From: Theionarchaea archaeon
Lineage (GTDB): Archaea > Methanobacteriota_B > Thermococci > Methanofastidiosales > SZ-28-30
Length of the DNA: 64,000 nucleotides
Reading direction: 5' to 3'
Assembly: GCA_018992685.1 (NCBI GenBank)
Contig: JACVGT010000018.1
Span: forward strand, 124,001 to 188,000
The notes beneath the pieces are model-generated. The model saw nothing but the letters and a program-made list of their open reading frames with translations, did no database searches and was not told the origin of the DNA. The translations under genes were made by a program, and so were the position numbers. Of the stretch, positions 36,382 through 45,511 are shown in pieces. Numbering within the stretch: the first letter of the stretch is position 1; each line of letters begins with the position of its first letter.

Positions 36382-37909
36382 TTCCATTTTTGACAATTAT
36401 GAGAGTGATTTGAAAAGAGAGATGGAACAGAGATTCGAGGAAATAGATTGGAGAGTCAAGAACTACAAACACAATAAGAGTGTCACAACTTTTCTCAAAG
36501 GAGAATTAGAAAAAAGAGGACTGAAGTTCATAGGAGAAGATATATCCCTACAAAATGTTAATAGAAGAGTTTGTAGGCCGGATTTGGCCTTCTTATGTGA
36601 AGACGATTTCGCTATCTTGATAGAAATAAAATCATCTCTGCCTAATCATCATGATATTTCAAGAACAGAAATCCAGAGTATTGGCCAAGGAGAAGACGAA
36701 TATTTTAACATGTTCGTGAAAGAGATGCAAGAAAAAGAAAATTGCTTTGAGAAACTCATAGACTATGTTAGACATGAGATAATTTTTGTAGTCCATGATC
36801 AAGACAAACATAAATTCAGCGAAATGGTCTTTCCTCCCAATTCAAGAAAAGAACTGACTTTTATGCTAGCACGAGACTATAATTTCCAATTATGGTATTG
36901 GGTGTTTCAGAGAGACAAAAGAGACAGAGAGATTATCAAGGTTGAGCCTTTGAAGAGAACGCAATCAAGTTGTCAGAAACTCACACAAATCCCCCATCTA
37001 CAGACCAAATCTCATGGAGATTTCATTTATGCAATGGAGTCAGTGAAATTCATTCATGAAAAACCCGTAACTGAGTATACAATGGCATACTTACTCACAA
37101 ATCTTCAAGGATTAATTAGAAAACACACATCTGAAGCTGAACCAGATACATATGTATGGAAAAGCGCCGATGATATCCATGAGATAATACTTGTTAATCA
37201 TGAATCCTTGTTCGGGCCAATTCCAAAAAAGGGGTGGATCAAAGAAGCTCTCGAAGAATTAGTTGAATTGGGATATGTAGAGAAAAGACATTACAAAGAT
37301 GATCAATATAAAATCCCTCTCGCGAGGAGATGGGCACCAAAGACCATTTATGAGAAGTTCGCAGAACAACAGATTCTGAAAAAATATGGCCTTCTAAAAA
37401 AAAGAATTATGTCAAGAAAAAGGAGGTCAGTAGAGGAGTTTTTTATTCCAAATGCTACCTACAATCAGGTCAAAGACATTGTCCTTAGGGTGTATGAATC
37501 TGGAGGAATAATCACAAAGGATGAACTCAAAGAGAAGCGAAATAGTGCTGATATTCATCAGGAAAAGAACGTTGCTTGTTACCTAGATCTTATCGAGGAA
37601 AAAGACGGGGAAATCCTCATTACAAAGTTAGGAGCAAAATACGCAGAATCTGACGATTCTGGACAAAAAGGAATTTTCCATGACTCTGCAAATAATAAGA
37701 TCCCTCTTTATCATTTTATTTTCGAAAAACTTAGTGAAGAGAGATTCCTAACAAAGGAACAAGTATGCGATGAAATCCAGAGTAGAAGGGATGATCCATA
37801 TTCAAGAAAATCCATAATAGCAATTACAAACACGATCATGAATTGGCTCAAAACCACAGGCCATTGCCGTTACGAAAGGAGAAAAAAGGGATATTATTTT
37901 GTTCAATAG
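36350..37909 (+). CDS. PD-(D/E)XK nuclease-like protein with winged-helix repeats
   Basis: The N-terminal region (about residues 70-110) holds RPDLAFLCEDDFAILIEIKS, a clear PD...(D/E)xK nuclease pattern with Asp, Glu and Lys in order. The C-terminal half looks like three winged-helix units (about residues 235-325, 380-440 and 450-519), each ending in a beta-hairpin such as KGYYFVQ. It is therefore a predicted DNA-binding nuclease. The start is uncertain: GTG 36350 overlaps the previous gene, while ATG 36419 is the next candidate. Strong AT and Lys/Arg bias marks it as part of the accessory island. No named restriction or defence family is recognised. Confidence 0.7.
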   Translation: MNLKVLISGSDSIFDNYESDLKREMEQRFEEIDWRVKNYKHNKSVTTFLKGELEKRGLKFIGEDISLQNVNRRVCRPDLAFLCEDDFAILIEIKSSLPNHHDISRTEIQSIGQGEDEYFNMFVKEMQEKENCFEKLIDYVRHEIIFVVHDQDKHKFSEMVFPPNSRKELTFMLARDYNFQLWYWVFQRDKRDREIIKVEPLKRTQSSCQKLTQIPHLQTKSHGDFIYAMESVKFIHEKPVTEYTMAYLLTNLQGLIRKHTSEAEPDTYVWKSADDIHEIILVNHESLFGPIPKKGWIKEALEELVELGYVEKRHYKDDQYKIPLARRWAPKTIYEKFAEQQILKKYGLLKKRIMSRKRRSVEEFFIPNATYNQVKDIVLRVYESGGIITKDELKEKRNSADIHQEKNVACYLDLIEEKDGEILITKLGAKYAESDDSGQKGIFHDSANNKIPLYHFIFEKLSEERFLTKEQVCDEIQSRRDDPYSRKSIIAITNTIMNWLKTTGHCRYERRKKGYYFVQ

Positions 37910-38020
37910 TGGGAAAAGAAGGAATCGAGTAGAATTAATCCCAGAATCGACAAATCTTATACAAAAAGAGGTTTAGCCTTTCAAAGAGGATACTTGCCTA
38001 TGATTATCAAATTGTGAATC

Positions 38021-39224
38021 TCACGAGAGTGTACAAGAATCATCTACATGTTGATCAACAATCAGCTCAGCAAACGTCATTAACGTAACATGACCATACT
38101 CAATGACAACGGCATTGAACAGGTAATACCCGTTTCGAATTAATAACCCAAAGAGAACAAAGAACCACCTTACTGAGAAATCCTTACATGTGGTCTTGGT
38201 TCTTACCTCTCCAAGCATACGATATGATGTCTCCACTGTCCACCTGTTCCGGTATAGTTCACACAGTTTCTCAATTTGCTCAGCATCTACTGCTAAATTG
38301 GTAACAAAGGCATATACTTCCTTCTTCCTCTCATTACCCTTCTCCTTGACAGTCTCAATGAGTATTAATGTCATGTCAACAGTCTTATTCCTGCTTCCCA
38401 ACGTGTAAGGCATGACAACGGGATAATCTCTGTTTTCCTTGATTATCTTCTGTATCTTGGTGTTCTTAATGGCGGGCATTAAGTACTTCAATCCAAGTTT
38501 CTCAAAAGTCTTAATGCATGGAACGCTAAAGAATCCCCTATCCACGTATGTTACCCCAATATGACCGTCTATGTACTTCAATGCCTTTACTAACATCTCT
38601 TCCAGCGTCTTTGGAGTGGAAGATAATTGAGTCATTGGCGTTGCAGAAAGCGTATATCTATCCTTCTGCGCAGTGACACACTGTCATGTACCTGAATGCG
38701 TAATTCGTTCCCAATTTCCGCTTCGTTCCTATGATTCCCCTTGTATTTCTCTTCCCGTAGAATGGTATGTCGTGAATGTCAATGGCTAAATCCACCCATC
38801 CTTTGAACACTCTCGCCTTTACGGCGGATTCAAGCAATTTCCTATTAGCCTCTTCATATCTGTTGATCCATTCTCTCGTGTCTACCTTCTTGGCTCTGTT
38901 AAAGACTGTATCAGAGGTTGGATAGCTCGGAACGACAATTCCCCTCACAATCTTAGGTTTCAGTAGATTAAGACTATTCACCGTGTCTTCAAGGCAGGTA
39001 TTTCTCTTTCCAGCCTGCACAACTACGTCTAATATCTCACCAGAAGTCCACTGTAAATTATGCCGTCCAGGCAGCTCCAGAAAAGGATACACTATTCTTT
39101 TTATCTTCCTGACTGTGTGGTCAGAAATCTCTCTAAAACTCTTACCGCTCCCAACGGGGAGCATACTTTTATATTCCCTCTCACCAATTGGTGAATCGGT
39201 GGAGGTGATTTTCTTTGGGTACAT
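38021..39224 (-). pseudogene. Frameshifted DDE transposase (IS4/ISH3-like)
   Basis: Two reading frames together make one transposase. The first (39224-38658) holds AIDIHDIPFYGK with the first Asp. The second (from about 38680 to 38021) holds TYVDRGFF with the second Asp and YRNRWTVETSYRM with the Glu. They join if one base is restored near 38680, reading MTV-CVTAQKDRYTLSA, so this looks like a single-base deletion rather than two genes. The family call to IS4/ISH3 rests on the YRxRWxxETSYR block. No clear terminal inverted repeats were found. The element is probably inactive. Confidence 0.78.
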
Positions 39225-39241
39225 ATTGGATCACCTTCGCC

Positions 39242-39280
39242 CCCCACAGAGGCTTTTCTTGCAGGAATCCCTCTGTGGGG
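39242..39280. repeat. Perfect 11-bp stem-loop upstream of transposase
   Basis: CCCCACAGAGG at 39242-39252 pairs with CCTCTGTGGGG at 39270-39280 with a 17-nt loop. It lies just outside the transposase start, so it may be an end structure of the insertion element. It is GC-rich in an AT-rich setting. A 14-bp perfect palindrome TCACCAATTGGTGA also lies at 39181-39194. Confidence 0.6.
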
Positions 39281-39383
39281 TTATGCGATTTATTTCATTT
39301 CTTCATTGGCAGCTTTCACTACCATTATCAGTTGAATAGCATTACTATATAAATGAAATCCGTCAGAGCACAGGAAAAATAAT

Positions 39384-39400
39384 ACTATATCGCATATAGT
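39384..39400. repeat. Inverted repeat ACTATAT-cgc-ATATAGT
   Basis: A 7-bp perfect inverted repeat with a 3-bp centre in an AT-rich gap, possibly an operator. A related AT-rich inverted repeat is found at 41070-41102. Confidence 0.4.
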
Positions 39401-39572
39401 AAATGATGAATCTACAGAATCTTCTCATTTTGCATATTGTGTTAATGATGGATGAATGAAATATACGATGTTCTTTGACAAAAAAATAATAATGATAAAA
39501 ATACTATTCACTCAATCAAGATAAAAATAAAGAATTACATATTTAAAAAAATAAAAAAAGAAATAATAAACC

Positions 39573-39734
39573 TTATTGGAGAAGGTCTATTACTATTCCA
39601 AAGAGTCTATCTATCGCTTTCTGCACAAATTTCAGTGATGGAATGAGCTGTCCATGATTGTGCAAGTTGTCAACCACTATGCCAACACCGAATGCAATCG
39701 CAATAGCTATAATCCATCTCAGCCATCTGTTGAT
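39573..39734 (-). CDS. Small single-span membrane protein with possible ATC start
   Basis: A 53-codon frame starts NRWLRWIIAIAIAFGVG after the first codon and ends ...FGIVIDLLQ. It has one clear membrane helix at residues 8-21 followed by an amphipathic tail. A perfect GGAGGTGAT lies upstream, but the codon at ideal spacing (7 nt after GGAGG) is ATC; no ATG, GTG or TTG precedes the hydrophobic helix in frame, and a TGA lies just upstream. Either ATC is used, the start has mutated, or translation begins elsewhere. The protein-like composition and the ribosome site together suggest a real or recently lost gene. Confidence 0.4.
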   Translation of the reverse strand: MNRWLRWIIAIAIAFGVGIVVDNLHNHGQLIPSLKFVQKAIDRLFGIVIDLLQ

Positions 39735-39746
39735 TGTATCACCTCC

Positions 39747-40158
39747 TCAAAGCCTTTTCGAGGGAGGTGTATCCCACATTTTTCAAATTCCGCCCCACTG
39801 TAATTCAGAAACACAAGATTTATATACTTGCAGTTAGATGAACTACATGTTACAAGTGAACATTTCTGTGGGAGGGAATTCGTGTTTAGAGATTTTCCTC
39901 CCTATTTAATTAAATATTTACTCGGTTTATAAAGGTTACGATTTTTTATATATAATTTTGAGAACATTTGCTACTTGGTAACCATTTTGGATAGTAGATT
40001 TCATAGAGTGGTTTTTCCATCAGATATGTAGGTTAAATCAACATTCAATTCAATCCAGATATTTCCTCATGCAAGACATGAAATTTCTTACCGTGTCAAA
40101 ATTACAATTCTCGAATAAATAGAGTGATTGATCAGAGTTTTTATCAAAGGTGATTATA
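39747..40158. other. AT-rich intergenic region in accessory island
   Basis: Very AT-rich with no convincing gene. It contains several TATA-like runs (for example TTTATAAAGG near 39925) and the AAAGGTGAT ribosome site of the next small gene at its right end. Confidence 0.4.
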
Positions 40159-40335
40159 ATGAGCAATGTTAAGAATAAGAAATCAAGGAACGAACAACAA
40201 AAGGAGAATGAATCAGATAAAAGAGATTATTCGGATAGAGAAGATGAAATATTCAATATTGGTAGAGACTCTTTTTACCCACCAAAGAAAAGAAGGACTT
40301 CACATTATTCACGTAAGAAGAACACACATTTTTAG
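40159..40335 (+). CDS. Small highly charged protein (58 aa)
   Basis: A 58-residue hydrophilic protein beginning MSNVKNKKSRNEQQKENESD and ending in a basic KKRRTSHYSRKKNTHF stretch. It is probably disordered and may bind nucleic acid. AAAGGTGAT lies four bases upstream of the ATG at 40159, a good ribosome site. No family recognised. It is plausible as a mobile-element protein. Confidence 0.5.
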   Translation: MSNVKNKKSRNEQQKENESDKRDYSDREDEIFNIGRDSFYPPKKRRTSHYSRKKNTHF

Positions 40336-40391
40336 TAAATGAAAAAAAGAAATGAAAAAAAAGAACGATTTCTTCCTTGATTATCTTAGGA

Positions 40392-40637
40392 TTAACCAGC
40401 TCCAAATAGGAGAAGTCCTCCAATGAGAGCCATTATACCACTCGGAATCCATACAATAAATGGTGAGGTAAATCTCTGTTCACTTATCCATTGAGTGACT
40501 TCCGGTAGGTATCTAAATATCCATTGGGGTAGATTGTTGAGGAGCCATGAAGCACCATTTGTGTGAAACCAGATGTTCACAAATGCAGACAAGAGGAATA
40601 TTACTCCTATGGAAGGAACAATATCTTCTCTCCTCAT
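40392..40637 (-). CDS. Small two-span membrane protein (81 aa)
   Basis: Two hydrophobic segments, IGVIFLLSAFVNIWF (about 10-24) and FIVWIPSGIMALIGGLLLFG (about 60-79), with an amphipathic Trp-rich middle. GAGGTGAT lies four bases before the ATG, and the start overlaps the upstream gene's stop (ATGA), so it is translated together with it. No family recognised. Holin-like or toxin-like roles are possible but unsupported. Confidence 0.55.
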   Translation of the reverse strand: MRREDIVPSIGVIFLLSAFVNIWFHTNGASWLLNNLPQWIFRYLPEVTQWISEQRFTSPFIVWIPSGIMALIGGLLLFGAG

Positions 40638-40816
40638 GTTATCACCTCTATTTCTTTTAGTAAACTCCCCAACAGATGTGCTTTGACTGTCCTCCGATGT
40701 TTATTGTAGGATTTACAATCCTCAAACCATACCTTTTTAAGGAATGGTGCCTCTATATGGGATGCTTGAGTTATGAATGGAAACTCTCTATCTTCTATCT
40801 GTTGGGGAGTTTCCAT
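40634..40816 (-). CDS. Small hypothetical protein (60 aa), first gene of two-gene unit
   Basis: A 60-aa protein beginning METPQQIEDREFPF. The frame stays open to an ATG at 40894, but a perfect TATA box (GTATAAAAGG) lies inside that extension, 27 nt before ATG 40816, so the leaderless shorter form is preferred. It ends in ATGA overlap with the membrane protein gene. No family recognised. Confidence 0.45.
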   Translation of the reverse strand: METPQQIEDREFPFITQASHIEAPFLKKVWFEDCKSYNKHRRTVKAHLLGSLLKEIEVIT

Positions 40817-41331
40817 ATCTACATTTGCGGGCCTCCTTTTATACTTATCTGTCAAATAATCTTTCGAAAGACTAACCTTGGAGAAATAAATCATGAAATA
40901 CGTATTTTTCTATACCCATGCCGGCTGATTGTAATGGGTTAAAACCGCACTTTTCTCACACATATTAATAGTCATCCTCCATTCTGAAGACAGTAATTTT
41001 GAAAATGTCTATCTAGTTTTAATTTCTGAGATTATTAATTAAAATGGACTTATTCATCGTGGAATTATATGCTATATATAACACTATATAATCATTATAG
41101 CAAATACGGAAAATTTTTATTCATAAAACTGTCTCATATCAGGGAGATATGATAAATATTGTTGTAGTGATATTCACAATATGTGTGCAGTAATTTTCTA
41201 CATTCGGAACTACTGCGGTAACCACAACCTTTATAAGTGTCCTCCAATACTGGCTCCAAAGGTGTGTGATATGTGCCAATTTTGATATGTCGGCCCGAAT
41301 TAGATTCAACCACTTATTCTGAGGTGTTTTC
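40817..41331. other. AT-rich region and pheS leader
   Basis: No gene seen apart from the possible N-terminal extension of the 60-aa ORF. A CTTTATAAG box at about 41230-41238 probably drives pheS with a leader of about 70 nt, longer than most leaders here. An AT-rich inverted repeat lies at 41070-41102. Confidence 0.4.
41070..41102. repeat. AT-rich inverted repeat TGCTATA...TATAGCA
   Basis: TGCTATA at 41070-41076 is the reverse complement of TATAGCA at 41096-41102. The spacer holds further CTATATA repeats. It may be an operator or element-end structure near the right border of the accessory island. Confidence 0.35.
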
Positions 41332-42819
41332 ATGTTAACAGTACAGGATAAAAAAGTATTGCTGGCTTTAGAAGATACTGGTGACATTCAGGGGTTGATA
41401 GAGAAGACACAGCTCCCAGAGGTTGCCATCATGAGGAGTGCCCTCACGCTGCAGGACAACAATCTGGCTGAGATTCATGAGCATACAGAGGCTGTCGTTG
41501 ACCTGACAGAAGAAGGTGAATACCTTTCTCAGGAGCTTCCAGAGCGGAAGATTCTCAACCTATTCAAAGAACCTGACACACTGGATGTGGAAGATATCTC
41601 AATAGACCCGTCAGAGGTAACTATTGCCCTGGGCTGGCTCAAGAGAAAAGGACTCATTGACATTCTGAAAAAGGACACATCCCTCACTCTGAAGATCACT
41701 GAAAGAGGAAGAGAATACCAGAAGATGAAGCTACCCGAAGAAGAAGCCCTGGACAAGATACGATCAGGAATGGGAGGAGACACACTTTCTCCTGAAATCC
41801 TCAAGACGTTGAAATCCAGGAAAGCAGTCACCATCAGGGAGAAGACACAGAGAAAGATCATCCTGACTGAAAAAGGAGCCCAGAAAATCAGAGAAGGCCT
41901 TGAATTGACAGAGCAAATCTCACAGGTTACACCTGAGGTGCTCCGGGAAAGAAAGTGGACCACCATTGGGTTCAGACCCTATGACATTACAGCAGACGTG
42001 AGAGATATCCCGTACGGCAAGAGGCATTTTGTCAATCGGGCCATAGAATACGTGCGGAAGATCTGGTTGGAGATGGGGTTCAAGGAAATGAAAGGGCCCT
42101 TGGTGTCCTCGGCATTCTGGAACTTTGACGCCCTCTTTCAACCCCAGGATCATCCCGCCCGAGACATGCAGGACACCTTCTTCGTGGCAGGAAAAGCCGA
42201 TCTACCTGAAAATTCTCTGGTGGAAAGAGTGAAAGCCATGCATGAGCATGGAGGAGACATCTCTTCAACAGGGTGGAAATACCAATGGGATAAAAAAGAG
42301 GCACAGAAACTTGTGCTCAGAACGCATACCACCGTGCTATCTGCCAGGACGCTGGCTGAAATCAAGAAGAGCGATTTGCCTTTGAAGTTCTTCTCCGTGG
42401 GGAAAGTCTTCAGGAATGAGAAACCTGACTGGAACCACCTTGCAGAGTTTTACCAGACAGATGGAATTGTGGTGGGAGAAGGTGTCAACCTGAGAAACCT
42501 CCTGGGGTATCTGGCACGGTTCCTGCAAAAGATGGGAATACAGAACTTCAGGTTCAGGCCAGCCTACTTCCCCTATACTGAACCCTCGGTGGAAGCAGAA
42601 GTGTACAATTCCCGCACCAAAGAGTGGGTGGAACTAATAGGATCTGGAGTGTTCAGACCGGAAGTGGTGGTTCCTCTCTTGGGAGAAGACATCCCTGTGC
42701 TGGCATGGGGACCTGGATTCGGAAGAATCATCATGGACTACTACAGAATAACGTATTTGAGGGATCTGTACAGAAACGATCTCAGGCAGATTAGAGACCT
42801 GGAATTGTGGATGTGGTGA
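41332..42819 (+). CDS. pheS: Phenylalanyl-tRNA synthetase alpha subunit
   Basis: The catalytic subunit of archaeal PheRS. The N-terminal part (about residues 1-200) has the winged-helix DNA/tRNA-binding repeats seen in archaeal and eukaryotic alpha subunits. The class II core includes HPARDMQDTFF (motif 2 region), FRNEKPDWNHLAEF and a motif 3-like GPGFGRIIMDYY. At 495 aa it is archaeal-sized. pheT follows after one base, so they are co-translated. Confidence 0.97.
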   Translation: MLTVQDKKVLLALEDTGDIQGLIEKTQLPEVAIMRSALTLQDNNLAEIHEHTEAVVDLTEEGEYLSQELPERKILNLFKEPDTLDVEDISIDPSEVTIALGWLKRKGLIDILKKDTSLTLKITERGREYQKMKLPEEEALDKIRSGMGGDTLSPEILKTLKSRKAVTIREKTQRKIILTEKGAQKIREGLELTEQISQVTPEVLRERKWTTIGFRPYDITADVRDIPYGKRHFVNRAIEYVRKIWLEMGFKEMKGPLVSSAFWNFDALFQPQDHPARDMQDTFFVAGKADLPENSLVERVKAMHEHGGDISSTGWKYQWDKKEAQKLVLRTHTTVLSARTLAEIKKSDLPLKFFSVGKVFRNEKPDWNHLAEFYQTDGIVVGEGVNLRNLLGYLARFLQKMGIQNFRFRPAYFPYTEPSVEAEVYNSRTKEWVELIGSGVFRPEVVVPLLGEDIPVLAWGPGFGRIIMDYYRITYLRDLYRNDLRQIRDLELWMW

Positions 42820-42820
42820 A

Positions 42821-44482
42821 ATGCCTCTCATAACACTTGATAAACAGGATGTGCTTCAGCTTCTGGGAAAGACCGTATCGGATGATGATCTGGCCTACAA
42901 CATCTCCATGATGGGTACAGACCTGAGACAGGTGAAAGACACAATTGAGGTTGAAGTCTTCCCTGATCGACCTGACATGCTGTCCACGGAAGGATTCGTC
43001 ATGGCACTGGAGGGGTACCTTGGTATCAGGACAGGACTTCCAGACTTTCATGCTGCCGGCCCCAGCAATGCGAACGAATCTGAGTACTCTGCATATATTG
43101 ATGAGAAAGTGGCTACTGTGAGGCCCTATGCAGTGTGTGCTGCAATCAGGGACGTACATCTGTCTGATGGGGCAGTGAAGTCGCTGATGCAGGTTCAGGA
43201 GAAGCTGCACATAACTCACGGACGAAACAGAAAGAAGGTGGCCATAGGAGTGCACGACCTGGACAAGATAGCATTTCCCGTTACCTATACAACCCGTCCT
43301 CTGAATTTCGCGTTTGTCCCCCTGGAATGGTATACTGAATTGACCTTGAAGGAGATTCTAACCAAACACAAGAAAGGGATTGAATTCGCTCACCTGCTCG
43401 AAACCTACGCAGAATATCCTCTGTGGATTGATAAGAAGGGAACTGTCTTATCCATGCCCCCTATTATTAACTCTGAAGATACCAAAGTTGAAGAGGATAC
43501 TGAGAACCTCTTTCTGGATGTTACCGGGTACTCCCGGCTGGCTTTAGAACAGGCTCTGAACATACTGGTATGCAGTCTTGCAAGGCGGGGCGGAACCATT
43601 CACCCAGTACACGTCCATGAACAGGAAAAAGAACTCTGGTATCCTCACCTGACTCCCCAGGAAATGGAGGTTGATCTAGACTATGTCAACAGATGGCTGG
43701 GCCTCAGTCTATCCTGGGACCAGGTAAAGGGATATCTTGAACGGATGCGGTATTCACTGAAAGGACACATAGCAATGATACCACCCTACAGGGCAGACAT
43801 TCTTCACCCTGTGGATATCATAGAAGACATTGCCAAAGCCTATTGCCTAGACAAAATGGAACCTGTCATCCCAAAAGTTTCAACCATCGGTGAAGAGGAC
43901 CCTCTGGAGGTGTTTGTGAGAAAGGTTGCCTACTTGATGGTTGGATTCGGCCTGCTGGAAGTGAAGAACTATTACCTCACTTCACGGGAGTTCTTTTTGA
44001 AGACCCGGATTGGTGATGACGTTGTGGAAGTGGTAAATGCAATTACAGCTGAATACAATGTCTTGCGATCCTGGCTCCTCCCTGAGATGCTGTACACCCT
44101 CTCATCCAACAAACACCATGAATACCCGCAGAATATCTTTGAAGTGGGAGAGGTGGTGAAACCCTCTTCAAAAGCCCAGGAACGCACCAGAGAGGAATAT
44201 CATCTCGCTGTAGTGCTGTGCCATCCCAGAGCATCCTTCACCGAAGCAAAGGAAATCCTCAAAGCATTTACAAAGAATGTGCGAAACCCCTTCACTCTTG
44301 ATGTCACTGAACATCCTGCCTTTATTGAAGGACGATGCGGATCCATTATCATGGGAGAAAAAGTGGGAGTAATTGGTGAGGTAGCCCCTGAGGTCCTGCT
44401 GGCATGGGGCCTGGAAGTTCCTGCTGCATGTTTTGAGCTCGATCTGGGGAAGGTGCTTTCTGAGGTGACAGCAGTCACCTGA
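42821..44482 (+). CDS. pheT: Phenylalanyl-tRNA synthetase beta subunit
   Basis: The archaeal-type PheT of 553 aa with the B3/B4 editing region and B5 domain (HPVDIIEDIAKAY). It lacks the bacterial N-terminal EMAP-like extension, as expected for archaea. It is translationally linked to pheS. Its 3' end overlaps the convergent zinc-ribbon gene by eight bases. Confidence 0.96.
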   Translation: MPLITLDKQDVLQLLGKTVSDDDLAYNISMMGTDLRQVKDTIEVEVFPDRPDMLSTEGFVMALEGYLGIRTGLPDFHAAGPSNANESEYSAYIDEKVATVRPYAVCAAIRDVHLSDGAVKSLMQVQEKLHITHGRNRKKVAIGVHDLDKIAFPVTYTTRPLNFAFVPLEWYTELTLKEILTKHKKGIEFAHLLETYAEYPLWIDKKGTVLSMPPIINSEDTKVEEDTENLFLDVTGYSRLALEQALNILVCSLARRGGTIHPVHVHEQEKELWYPHLTPQEMEVDLDYVNRWLGLSLSWDQVKGYLERMRYSLKGHIAMIPPYRADILHPVDIIEDIAKAYCLDKMEPVIPKVSTIGEEDPLEVFVRKVAYLMVGFGLLEVKNYYLTSREFFLKTRIGDDVVEVVNAITAEYNVLRSWLLPEMLYTLSSNKHHEYPQNIFEVGEVVKPSSKAQERTREEYHLAVVLCHPRASFTEAKEILKAFTKNVRNPFTLDVTEHPAFIEGRCGSIIMGEKVGVIGEVAPEVLLAWGLEVPAACFELDLGKVLSEVTAVT

Positions 44483-44957
44483 TTCTGGTGCCACAGAATC
44501 GGCAGAACTTGGCCGTGGGTTCTAACTCCTTGCCACACTTCTTGCAGGACAGAGATTCCTGAGGTACACGTGAGGAGATCAGTCCTTTCAATTTGTTGAA
44601 GGTGGGTTCATCAATTTCTCCCTGGGCCAGAGAGAGCCTAAGCTTCTGGAATGCTTCTTCTTCAGGCAAAGACAGAATTTCTTCTGTGAGAGATTTCTGA
44701 GCTGTGTGAGGGGAATCAGGGGACTCAACTCTTTCAGGTTCTTTACGCTCAACAGATTCCTCCCTGGATTCACCCGAACCCGTGCGGAACGCATCAATTT
44801 TCTCTGCGAGAATTTTTCTCACTTCAGTGGAAAACATGTCGGAGACAGCAGGGCGTATTTTGTCAGATACCTCCTCGATCAGTTTTTTCCTGACCTCGGC
44901 CTCCAGCAAATTCATGAACTCAGGGAGTTCAATCTCAATACACGTAGGTTCAGCCAT
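44475..44957 (-). CDS. Zinc-ribbon protein with SHOCT-like segment
   Basis: The C-terminus holds CKKCGKELEPTAKFCRFCG, a complete four-Cys zinc ribbon. Before it, LRLSLAQGEIDEPTFNKLKG resembles a SHOCT-type short helical domain. The N-terminal 80 residues are helical and acidic. I place the start at ATG 44957 because the TATA-like GTTTTTATCC lies about 30 nt upstream, while the in-frame ATG at 44975 would be too close to it. Function unknown. Confidence 0.7.
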   Translation of the reverse strand: MAEPTCIEIELPEFMNLLEAEVRKKLIEEVSDKIRPAVSDMFSTEVRKILAEKIDAFRTGSGESREESVERKEPERVESPDSPHTAQKSLTEEILSLPEEEAFQKLRLSLAQGEIDEPTFNKLKGLISSRVPQESLSCKKCGKELEPTAKFCRFCGTRIR

Positions 44958-45165
44958 GATGTCACTGCATGGCACAGGATAAAAACCTTTCGTAGGAACG
45001 AAGAAGGCACATATTGCTCAGAAATCAGCAAAATCGTTCAGTTGGAACCAGAAAGGAGATCAGCTGTTGTACGTATGCCTCCTGTATCATGACTGTCCTC
45101 TCAGGTTCATGACGCTGGCTACTTCATTAGCCCAACTCCTACCCAAAGCTTTATATAGTTTAACA

Positions 45166-45194
45166 ATTATCACATAATAAATATCACATAATAA
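45166..45194. repeat. Tandem direct repeat, candidate operator
   Basis: TATCACATAATAA occurs twice in tandem (within 45168-45194), between a TTTATATAG box (about 45150-45158) and the GTG start of the winged-helix regulator at 45197. The placement fits autoregulation. Confidence 0.45.
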
Positions 45195-45196
45195 TC

Positions 45197-45487
45197 GTGA
45201 TACAACAAATGACAGAGAAGGTTGAACGAGAGATGAAGATGACTACCGCTGACGTTAAGGCTCTTCCCTACGAAATCAAGCGAAATCCTACGGCTCTGCT
45301 GATTCTGCTTTATTTGGCCGAGAATGGTGGGGCCAACTCAATCTGTTTTATTGCAGGTGAAATCGGATTCACGGAAGCAGCTGTTTCAAAAAGCGCCGAA
45401 AGACTACTAAAATATGATTTGATAGAGAAATCATATGGCAAAAGTGATTTAGGCAAAAGGAAGACTTTGATCAGACTGAAAAAGTAA
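45197..45487 (+). CDS. Winged-helix transcriptional regulator
   Basis: A small MarR/ArsR-type winged helix of 96 aa. The recognition-helix region is IAGEIGFTEAAVSKSAERLL and the wing is SYGKSDLGKRKTLIRLKK. It starts with GTG, with ATG 12 nt further in as an alternative. It lies directly behind a tandem repeat that may be its own operator and opens the opine-dehydrogenase/B12-mutase operon, 24 nt upstream, so it probably controls that operon. Confidence 0.78.
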   Translation: MIQQMTEKVEREMKMTTADVKALPYEIKRNPTALLILLYLAENGGANSICFIAGEIGFTEAAVSKSAERLLKYDLIEKSYGKSDLGKRKTLIRLKK

Positions 45488-45511
45488 GAATTAGTAATAT
45501 GAGGTGATAAT

